Source: Rhodocyclaceae bacterium | GTDB lineage: Bacteria; Pseudomonadota; Gammaproteobacteria; Burkholderiales; Rhodocyclaceae | Reading direction: 5' to 3' | Length of the DNA: 6,183 nt | Assembly: GCA_027325905.1 (NCBI GenBank) | Contig: DAIEEM010000281.1 | Coordinates: forward strand, 1-6,183 | In this document: one piece after another, positions 1 to 4,899 of the stretch | How the letters are laid out: each line of letters opens with the position of its first letter | Position numbering within the stretch: position 1 is the first letter of the stretch | Position numbers and translations under genes: made by a program | The notes under the pieces: model-generated | Database searches by the model: none | Told to the model about the DNA's origin: nothing | Seen by the model: only the letters and a program-made list of their open reading frames with translations

Positions 1-516
1 GGCGGCCTGCAGCCAAGTGTTGCAGACGTTGTTGGAGTCGCCGATCCAGGCCACGGTCTTGCCCGCGATGGAGCCGCGATGTTCGACGTAGGTGTAGATG
101 TCGGCGAGTATCTGGCAGGGATGGTATTCGTTGGTCAGGCCGTTGATCACCGGCACGCGCGAATGGGCGGCGAAGCGCTCGATGATGTCCTGCTCGAAGG
201 TGCGGATCATGACGATGTCGCTCATGCGCGAAATGACCTGCGCCGCGTCCTCGACCGGCTCGCCGCGGCCCAACTGCGAGTCGCGCGTGTTGAGGTAGAT
301 CGCCGAGCCGCCGAGCTGCTGCATGCCGGCCTCGAAGGACAGCCGCGTGCGCGTGCTGGCCTTCTCGAAAATCATCACCAGCGTGCGGTCCTGCAGCGGC
401 CAGTACTGCCGGTAGGACTTGAACTGCTGCTTGATCCAGCGCGTGCGCGCGAAGACGTGCTCCAGCTCCTCGCGCGTGAGATCCTTCAACTGCAGGAAGT
501 GCTTAAGCGCGGACAT
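1..516 (-). CDS. argF: Ornithine carbamoyltransferase, N-terminal 172 codons (3' end outside window)
   Basis: Transfers the carbamoyl group of carbamoyl phosphate to ornithine, giving citrulline in cytoplasmic arginine synthesis. The visible part holds the whole carbamoyl-phosphate domain and the beginning of the ornithine domain. The carbamoyl-phosphate loop FEKASTRTR is present (S54-T55-R56-T57-R58), followed by the HPCQ motif at H132-Q135, and then the AWIGDSNNV stretch near residues 158-166 that opens the second domain. These positions agree with the E. coli enzyme to within about one residue. The family is usually a little over 300 residues, so roughly 135 codons, including the C-terminal HCLP and SMG loops, lie to the left of position 1. 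The ATG at 516 follows the argD stop by one base (TGA-G-ATG), with an AGG a few bases upstream inside argD, so translation is probably coupled to argD. No frameshift or missing active-site residue is seen in the visible part. The choice between OTCase and aspartate carbamoyltransferase is settled by HPCQ, the STRTR context and the argD partner. Confidence 0.96.
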   Translation of the reverse strand, partial: MSALKHFLQLKDLTREELEHVFARTRWIKQQFKSYRQYWPLQDRTLVMIFEKASTRTRLSFEAGMQQLGGSAIYLNTRDSQLGRGEPVEDAAQVISRMSDIVMIRTFEQDIIERFAAHSRVPVINGLTNEYHPCQILADIYTYVEHRGSIAGKTVAWIGDSNNVCNTWLQAA

Positions 517-517
517 C

Positions 518-1690
518 TCAGCCTGCCAGGAATTTCTTCACCAGCGGCGCCAGCGTCTCGACCAACTGCTTCGCTTCGGCATCCGATAGCACCAGCGGCG
601 GCAGCAGGCGGATCACCTTGTCGGCGGTGACGTTGATGAGCAGTCCGGCGCTCAGCGCCTGGTTGACGAGGTCGCCGCAGGCGCGGTCGAGTTCGATGCC
701 GATCATGAGGCCGTCGCCGCGGATATCGACAATGCCGGCGACGCCCGTAAGCTGCTCCTGGAAACCGGCGCGGATGTTGGCGCCGAGTTGCGCGGCGCGG
801 TCGACCAAGCCGTCGGCGACGATGACGTCGAGCGTAGTCAGCGCGGCGGCGCAAGCGAACGGATTGCCGCCGAAGGTCGATCCGTGGTTGCCGGGCGTGA
901 ACAGCCCGGCGGCCTTGCCGGCGGCAAGACAGGCGCCGATGGGCACGCCGGAGCCGAGTCCTTTGGCCAGCGCCATGACGTCGGGCTTGACCGCGGCATG
1001 CTGATGGGCGAACCAGGCGCCGGTGCGGCCGACGCCGCACTGCACTTCGTCGACCATGAACAGCCAGTCCTTGTCGTCGCAGATGCGGCGCAAGGCGCGC
1101 ATGTAGTCGTTGTGCGCGATGTGGACGCCGCCTTCGCCCTGAATCGGCTCGAACAGCACGGCGACGACGTTGGGATTATTGGCGGCGACCTGTTCGACGG
1201 CCGGCAGGTCGTCGAAAGGCACGCGCACGAAGCCGGAAACCAGCGGCTCGAAGCCGGCTTGCACCTTGCGGTTGCCGGTGGCCGACAGCGTCGCCATGGT
1301 GCGGCCGTGGAAGGCCTTCTCCATGACGATGATCGCCGGGCTGTCGATGCCCTTCTGGTGGCCGAAGAAACGCGCCAGCTTGATCGCCGCCTCGTTGGCC
1401 TCGCAGCCGGAATTGCAGAAGAACACCTCGTCCATGGCCGCAACGGCGGCGAGCTTGTCCGCCAGCATCTCCTGTTCGCGGATGCGATAGAGATTGGAGG
1501 TATGGATCAGCCGACCGGCCTGCTCCGCCAGCGCCCTGACCAGGCGCGGATGATTGTGGCCAAGCGTGTTGACTGCGATGCCGGCGAGCGCATCGAGGTA
1601 GCAGCGCCCCTGCTCGTCATAGACATGGCAACCCTGGCCATGGGTAAATGCCACGGGCAACCGCGCATAGGTATTCATCACGTGAGACAT
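518..1690 (-). CDS. argD: Acetylornithine aminotransferase (class III PLP enzyme)
   Basis: Converts N-acetylglutamate semialdehyde to N-acetylornithine using glutamate and PLP. Many ArgD enzymes also act as succinyl-diaminopimelate aminotransferase in lysine synthesis, which cannot be decided here. With the start at 1690 the protein has 390 residues, normal for the family. Class III aminotransferase landmarks appear in order: NSGCEANE (N93 onward, PLP phosphate loop), KAFHGRT (about 125-131), EPIQGEGG (about 191-198), FMVDEVQCGVGRTG with D214 as the PLP-pyridine aspartate, LAKGLGSGVPIGA with K243 as the Schiff-base lysine, and HGSTFGGNP (269-277). I chose the ATG at 1690 because a GGAG lies 10 bases upstream and the protein then begins MSHVMNTYARLPVAF, as ArgD proteins do. 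An in-frame GTG at 1720 would add ten residues but lies inside a hairpin and has no ribosome site. It is the first gene of an argD-argF operon and is divergent from the ParA-like gene, with 110 bases between the two starts. Confidence 0.97.
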   Translation of the reverse strand: MSHVMNTYARLPVAFTHGQGCHVYDEQGRCYLDALAGIAVNTLGHNHPRLVRALAEQAGRLIHTSNLYRIREQEMLADKLAAVAAMDEVFFCNSGCEANEAAIKLARFFGHQKGIDSPAIIVMEKAFHGRTMATLSATGNRKVQAGFEPLVSGFVRVPFDDLPAVEQVAANNPNVVAVLFEPIQGEGGVHIAHNDYMRALRRICDDKDWLFMVDEVQCGVGRTGAWFAHQHAAVKPDVMALAKGLGSGVPIGACLAAGKAAGLFTPGNHGSTFGGNPFACAAALTTLDVIVADGLVDRAAQLGANIRAGFQEQLTGVAGIVDIRGDGLMIGIELDRACGDLVNQALSAGLLINVTADKVIRLLPPLVLSDAEAKQLVETLAPLVKKFLAG

Positions 1691-1700
1691 GGGATACTTG

Positions 1701-1704
1701 CTCC
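1701..1704 (-). promoter_or_regulatory. Ribosome binding site of argD
   Basis: On the minus strand GGAG sits 10 bases before the ATG at 1690. It decides the start in favour of 1690 over the upstream in-frame GTG at 1720. It lies only a few bases after the T tract of the leader hairpin at 1710-1745, so folding of that region could also affect ribosome access. Confidence 0.7.
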
Positions 1705-1709
1705 GCGTT

Positions 1710-1745
1710 AAAAAAGACACGGCGACCCGCCATGCGGCCGCCGTG
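1710..1745 (-). terminator. Intrinsic-terminator-like hairpin in the argD leader (candidate attenuator)
   Basis: Read on the minus strand, CACGGCG (1745-1739) pairs with CGCCGTG (1724-1718). The stem extends by a G-U and a C-G pair, and CCGC-ATG-GCGG can form an alternative inner hairpin. The stem is followed at once by TCTTTTTT (1717-1710). This is the classic GC stem plus U-tract form, and it works only toward argD; on the plus strand no T run follows. Only 20 bases separate it from the argD ATG, with no room for a promoter, so an argD transcript should start upstream and pass through it. That suggests conditional termination (attenuation) of argD-argF. I found no leader peptide with an ATG, GTG or TTG start and no clear competing antiterminator, so the control mechanism is open. 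The alternative is a plain terminator that blocks antisense transcription from the ParA-like gene. Confidence 0.6.
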
Positions 1746-1784
1746 CTTGCGAAACGGTGTATCTTAAGTGAAAGTGTCCTGTAT

Positions 1785-1790
1785 AGGAAG
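1785..1790 (+). promoter_or_regulatory. Ribosome binding site of the ParA-like gene
   Basis: AGGAAG lies 10 bases before the ATG at 1801. It supports that start over the in-frame GTG at 1768, which would add 11 residues ahead of the conserved MRIAIFNQKGG opening and has no comparable site. Confidence 0.6.
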
Positions 1791-1800
1791 CCCCGCCGTC

Positions 1801-2559
1801 ATGCGCATCGCCATCTTCAACCAGAAAGGCGGCGTCGGCAAAACGACGACCGCACTCAATCTCGCGGCCGCGCTGGCAAGGCGCGAACAGCCGGTGTTGC
1901 TCGTCGATCTCGATCCGCAGGCGCACCTTTCCGCCATCCACGGCAACGCCCTCGGCGAAGTGGCGACAAGCATCTTCGCCTTCTACCACGACAACCGGCC
2001 GCTGCCGGACCTCGAGGTCGACTGGCCGGGCATCGGCCGCCTGATCCCGGCGCATACAGAACTCATCAAGGTCGACTCGCTGTTCGGCAAGGGGCCGAAC
2101 ATCCTCAACAAATTGAGCCGCGGCCTGGCGGAATGCGAGAACGGACGCACGGTGATCGTCGACTGCTGCCCCTTCCTCGGGGTGCTTTCGCTCAATGCGC
2201 TGTTTGCCGCCGACAAGATCCTGGTACCGATCTCGTCCGACTACCTGTCGCTGCGCGGTGCCCTGCAGATCGACCGCACGCTTACGGCCATCGAACCGGT
2301 GCTGAAACGGCGCATCGACAGGCGCTACCTGCTGACGCGCTTCGAGCGGCGGCGCAATATGAGCTTCGAGGTGCAGTCGCGGCTGCGCGAACAGTTCGGC
2401 GAGGACGTCTGCCAAACCGCCATCTCGGAGAATGTCGCCGTCGCCGAGGCGCCGGCATTGAATCGGGATATCTTTTCGCACGCCGCCGACAGTCGCGGCG
2501 CGCAGGACTACGAAACCTTGCGTGACGAACTCGCCGCCGCGGGCTTCTTCAGCGCGTAG
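1801..2559 (+). CDS. Orphan ParA/MinD-family P-loop ATPase
   Basis: A 252-residue deviant-Walker-A ATPase. These proteins cycle between ATP-bound dimers and ADP monomers to place DNA, protein complexes or cell structures. The sequence shows the deviant Walker A KGGVGKTT at residues 9-16, with signature lysine K9 and catalytic-loop lysine K14. It also has the A' box VLLVDLDPQAH at 32-42, and a Walker B at 117-124 (VIVDCCPF, D121) in which the usual D-x-P-P reads D-C-C-P. VPISSDYLSLRG follows at 142-152, as in ParA/Soj relatives. The protein starts straight at the P loop, so the N-terminal DNA-binding helix-turn-helix of plasmid ParA is absent. No ParB, parS-like repeat or MinC/MinE gene lies nearby, so a chromosome-partition role is not supported; the cargo is unknown. 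It is divergent from argD, and its last 11 bases overlap the convergent small gene. The family call is firm; the function is not. Confidence 0.9.
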   Translation: MRIAIFNQKGGVGKTTTALNLAAALARREQPVLLVDLDPQAHLSAIHGNALGEVATSIFAFYHDNRPLPDLEVDWPGIGRLIPAHTELIKVDSLFGKGPNILNKLSRGLAECENGRTVIVDCCPFLGVLSLNALFAADKILVPISSDYLSLRGALQIDRTLTAIEPVLKRRIDRRYLLTRFERRRNMSFEVQSRLREQFGEDVCQTAISENVAVAEAPALNRDIFSHAADSRGAQDYETLRDELAAAGFFSA

Positions 2560-2773
2560 CGATCAACCGCGCCACGTCCTCGAAGTTGGCCGATGGACCG
2601 CGTACCGCACCGAACATCGGTATGCACTCGACGATCTCGCAGTCGTGGTACATCTGCCGCAGCTTGCGTTCGGCATCGCCGCCGTCGCGGCCGTGGATCA
2701 ACAGGTTGTCGACCATCAAGCCGTCGCGGGTGCGAATGCGGAATCCATACTTGGTCATCAGTGGGGCCTGCAT
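2549..2773 (-). CDS. Small conserved-looking protein of unknown function (74 aa)
   Basis: I cannot name a family for this protein. It begins MQAPLMTKYGFRIRTRDG and has no signal peptide or membrane segment. The predicted order is a strand (YGFRIRTR), a turn, a second strand (MVDNLLIHG), a charged helix (GGDAERKLRQMYHDC) and a third strand (EIVECIPM). A short C-terminal helix (NFEDVARLIATR) follows. The compact beta-beta-alpha-beta look and the charged helix suggest a soluble cytoplasmic protein; this is inference. The ATG at 2773 is preceded by AAAGGGG with six bases between. An in-frame ATG at 2758 (MTKYGF...) is possible but has a weaker site. The gene has its own promoter (2808-2836), which supports it being real. 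It converges on the ParA-like gene, and the two coding regions overlap by 11 bases (2549-2559), so they share no operon but could influence each other by antisense transcription. Confidence 0.75.
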   Translation of the reverse strand: MQAPLMTKYGFRIRTRDGLMVDNLLIHGRDGGDAERKLRQMYHDCEIVECIPMFGAVRGPSANFEDVARLIATR

Positions 2774-2779
2774 GAAAAA

Positions 2780-2786
2780 CCCCTTT
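2780..2786 (-). promoter_or_regulatory. Ribosome binding site of the 74-aa gene
   Basis: AAAGGGG on the minus strand, followed by TTTTTC and the ATG at 2773. It is the reason for preferring 2773 over the internal ATG at 2758. Confidence 0.55.
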
Positions 2787-2807
2787 CCCGTCAATAATCT
2801 TATTAAT

Positions 2808-2836
2808 AATATATCGAGTAAATTCTGACAAATCAA
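2808..2836 (-). promoter_or_regulatory. Sigma70-type promoter of the 74-aa gene
   Basis: On the minus strand the -35 is TTGATT (2836-2831) and the -10 is TATATT (2813-2808), with an exact 17-base spacer. The predicted start near 2801 gives a leader of about 28 bases. The surrounding patch (about 2791-2837) is markedly AT-rich against the GC-rich background. A perfect 10-bp palindrome, TTATTAATAA (2800-2809), overlaps the end of the -10 and the predicted start and could be an operator. Promoter calls by eye are not proof, but the spacing, position and composition agree. Confidence 0.65.
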
Positions 2837-2870
2837 GCTAGCGTATTCATATCGCTGGTTATTTTCAGGC

Positions 2871-2913
2871 GCCGTAAACGACAATCGCCCGCCGACCAAA
2901 GGCCAGCGGGCGA
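2871..2913 (-). terminator. Intrinsic terminator of rpsT
   Basis: On the minus strand TCGCCCGC (2892-2885) can pair with GCGGGCGA, and the complementary arm lies at 2913-2906. The stem continues with a T-G wobble and GGCC/GGTC around a TTT loop, for about 13 pairs. It is followed by the interrupted T-rich run TTGTCGTTT (2884-2876). It begins 24 bases after the rpsT stop, where a single-gene terminator belongs. The U tract is imperfect, so efficiency is uncertain. It also insulates rpsT from the promoter of the 74-aa gene downstream. Confidence 0.65.
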
Positions 2914-2936
2914 CGAAACCGCAACCGACCAGGGGG

Positions 2937-3197
2937 TCAGAGCGCCTTGATGGCGGCGGTCAGGCGGCTCTTGTGGCGAGCCGCCTTGTTCTTGTGGATG
3001 ATCTTCTTGTCGGCGATGGAATCGATGATGCCTTGCGACTCCGTGAATACCGCCTGCGCGGCGGTCTTGTCGCCGGCGTCGACGGCCTTTTGCACCTTCT
3101 TGATCGCGGTACGCAGGGTCGAGCGCAGGCTCATGTTGTGGGTGCGCTGCTTGGTGGCTTGACGGGCGCGCTTGCGGGCTTGTGCGGAATTGGCCAT
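2937..3197 (-). CDS. rpsT: 30S ribosomal protein S20
   Basis: Primary 16S rRNA-binding protein of the small subunit, important in early 30S assembly. The 86-residue protein matches the usual length. It has the family layout: a very basic N-terminal helix ([12 protein letters not shown]...), [20 protein letters not shown] in the middle (about 25-44), and the hallmark [16 protein letters not shown] near the C-terminus (68-83). The ATG at 3197 is preceded only by a weak GGA, as is common for S20, whose synthesis in E. coli is autoregulated at translation; whether that holds here is not shown. It is a single-gene unit with its own promoter (3290-3318), a leader of about 85 bases and a terminator at 2871-2913. 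It is divergent from murJ. Confidence 0.97.
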   Translation of the reverse strand: MANSAQARKRARQATKQRTHNMSLRSTLRTAIKKVQKAVDAGDKTAAQAVFTESQGIIDSIADKKIIHKNKAARHKSRLTAAIKAL

Positions 3198-3289
3198 GAA
3201 CTGGAATCCGGTGAGGTTCTGGAAAATTTGTACTCAGGGCCGGGCCGTTTCCGCCTTGGCGGGCGTCATGCCGGAACTGAAAGGCGCGG

Positions 3290-3318
3290 ATTATAGGGGT
3301 TTCCTCCCCCCAATGCAA
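3290..3318 (-). promoter_or_regulatory. Strong sigma70-type promoter of rpsT
   Basis: On the minus strand the -35 is TTGCAT (3318-3313) and the -10 is a perfect TATAAT (3295-3290), separated by exactly 17 bases. The predicted start near 3283 gives a leader of about 85 bases before the rpsT ATG. The near-consensus form fits a highly expressed ribosomal-protein gene. The spacer is unusual, with GGGGGG and CCCC runs that could pair with each other around AGGAAA-like bases. The -35 lies about 40 bases from the murJ start, so the two divergent promoters must be close or overlapping. Confidence 0.75.
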
Positions 3319-3357
3319 GGCGCCTGAAACAATGTCGAGCCGGTAGCATGCGTGGCC

Positions 3358-4896
3358 ATGAATCTCCTCAAAGCGCTGGCCACCGTCAGCAGCATGACCC
3401 TCGTGTCGCGCATGCTCGGCTTCGTGCGCGATTTCGTCATCGCCCGCGCCTTCGGCGCCGGGCTTGCGACCGACGCCTTCGTCGTCGCCTTCCGCCTGCC
3501 CAACCTGCTGCGGCGCCTGTTTGCCGAGGGCGCATTCTCGCAGGCCTTCGTGCCGCTGCTGGCCGAATACCGCAACCGTCGCGGCGAAGGCGACACCAAG
3601 CAACTGGTCGACCGCGTCGCCACCGCCCTGCTCCTCGCGGTCATGCTGGTCACCCTGATCGGTATTCTCGGCACGCCGCTGCTGATCTACCTCACCGCGC
3701 CGGGCTTCTCCGCCGACGCCGACAAGTTCGCGCTGACCGTGGCGCTAACGCGCATCACTTTTCCCTACATCCTCTTCATGGCCTTGGTGGCATTCTCCGC
3801 CGGCATCCTCAATACCTGGGGTCGCTTCGCGCTGCCCGCCTTCACGCCGGTGCTGCTGAACCTTTCGTTCATCGGCATGGCGCTCCTCGCCGCGCCGCAT
3901 TTCGAGCGGCCGATCGTGGCGCTGGCTTGGGCGGTATTCCTCGGCGGCGCGCTGCAACTGGCGATCCAGTTGCCGGCATTGAAGAAGATCGGCATGCTGC
4001 CGCGCTTCGATTTCGCCCCCGGCGACCCCGGCGTGCGCCGCGTGCTCAAGCTGATGGGACCGGCGGTGATCGGCGTTTCCGTCTCGCAGATTTCCCTTCT
4101 CATCAACACCGTATTCGCTTCCTTCCTGCCCTCCGGCAGCATCTCCTGGCTCTATTACGCCGACCGCCTCATGGAGTTTCCTTCCGCCCTCCTCGGCGCG
4201 GCGCTCGGCACCATACTGCTGCCGAGCCTGGCGAAGGCACACGCGGCACGGCAACAGGAGCAGTTCTCGGCGCTGCTCGACTGGGGCCTGCGCCTCACCC
4301 TGCTGCTGACGCTGCCGGCCGCCCTGGCCCTGGCCATCCTCGCCGTACCACTGCTGGCCACGCTGTTCCAGTACGGCGCCTTCTCGGCCAACGACGTCCT
4401 GCAGACGCGCGCGGCGCTCGTCGCCTACAGCATCGGCCTCTCCGGGCTGATCCTGGTAAAGATCCTCGCGCCCGGCTTCTACGCGCGCCAGGACATCAAG
4501 ACGCCGGTTAAGATCGCGCTCGTCACCCTCACCGCCACACAGTTGATGAACCTGGTCTTCATCGGCTGGCTGCACCACGCCGGTCTCGCCCTTTCGATCG
4601 GGCTGGCTTCCTGCCTCAACGCCGCCCTGCTCTACCGCGGCCTGCGGCTGCGCGATACCTATCGCCCAGCGCCGGGCTGGCTGTCGTTCTCGCTCAAAGT
4701 GGCGGCGGCGCTGCTGGTCATGGCAGCGGCGCTGTGGCTGGCGATGGGCGACAACTCGACGTGGCTCGCCATGTCGGGAAGGCACAAGGTCTCACGCCTG
4801 GCCGTTGTCGTCGCCGTCGGCATCTGCGCCTATTTCGGCACCCTGGTGGCACTCGGCTTCCGCTTCGCGGATTTCAAGCACCGCACCGTCACCTGA
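3358..4896 (+). CDS. murJ: Lipid II flippase MurJ (MviN)
   Basis: Moves the peptidoglycan precursor lipid II across the inner membrane. It belongs to the MOP superfamily and is essential in most rod-shaped bacteria. The 512-residue protein is the usual size (E. coli 511) and is strongly hydrophobic throughout, consistent with about 14 membrane helices. Residues shown to matter in E. coli MurJ fall at identical numbers here: S17, R18, R24 (SRMLGFVRD), D39 (ATDAF), R52 (LPNLLRR) and R270 (YYADRLMEF). [17 protein letters not shown] (371-387) is also conserved. This exact numbering supports the ATG at 3358 over the GTG two codons upstream (3352); neither has a good ribosome site, and an in-frame TGA at 3325 rules out earlier starts. 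It is divergent from rpsT, and its stop is 3 bases from the end of the convergent ggt gene. I saw no convincing plus-strand promoter in 3198-3357. Confidence 0.96.
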   Translation: MNLLKALATVSSMTLVSRMLGFVRDFVIARAFGAGLATDAFVVAFRLPNLLRRLFAEGAFSQAFVPLLAEYRNRRGEGDTKQLVDRVATALLLAVMLVTLIGILGTPLLIYLTAPGFSADADKFALTVALTRITFPYILFMALVAFSAGILNTWGRFALPAFTPVLLNLSFIGMALLAAPHFERPIVALAWAVFLGGALQLAIQLPALKKIGMLPRFDFAPGDPGVRRVLKLMGPAVIGVSVSQISLLINTVFASFLPSGSISWLYYADRLMEFPSALLGAALGTILLPSLAKAHAARQQEQFSALLDWGLRLTLLLTLPAALALAILAVPLLATLFQYGAFSANDVLQTRAALVAYSIGLSGLILVKILAPGFYARQDIKTPVKIALVTLTATQLMNLVFIGWLHHAGLALSIGLASCLNAALLYRGLRLRDTYRPAPGWLSFSLKVAAALLVMAAALWLAMGDNSTWLAMSGRHKVSRLAVVVAVGICAYFGTLVALGFRFADFKHRTVT

Positions 4897-4899
4897 GCG

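Noticed and set aside
788..1711. Long plus-strand open frame opposite argD
   Set aside because: It is fully antisense to a clear argD gene, its product is low-complexity and rich in Arg, Gly and Ala, and such frames are common in GC-rich DNA.
1691..1720. GTG at 1720 as the argD start
   Set aside because: It lies inside the leader hairpin and lacks a ribosome site, and the added ten residues are not typical of ArgD.
1746..1800. Promoters for argD or the ParA-like gene in the divergent gap
   Set aside because: Candidate hexamers (for example TAAGAT on the minus strand and TATCTT on the plus strand) lack a partner -35 at acceptable spacing, so I did not call either.
1708..2481. Long minus-strand open frame opposite the ParA-like gene
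   Set aside because: It is a mirror of ParA codon bias with no recognisable domain. Its end crosses the argD leader, but I found no usual start codon there that would make it a leader peptide.
3234..3269. Eleven-codon upstream frame (MTPAKAETARP) in the rpsT leader
   Set aside because: It has no ribosome site and starts only about 14 bases after the predicted transcript start, so it is most likely chance.
3745..4785. 346-codon minus-strand open frame opposite murJ
   Set aside because: The product is a Gln/Arg/Glu-rich sequence without domain features, produced by the complement of hydrophobic MurJ codons.
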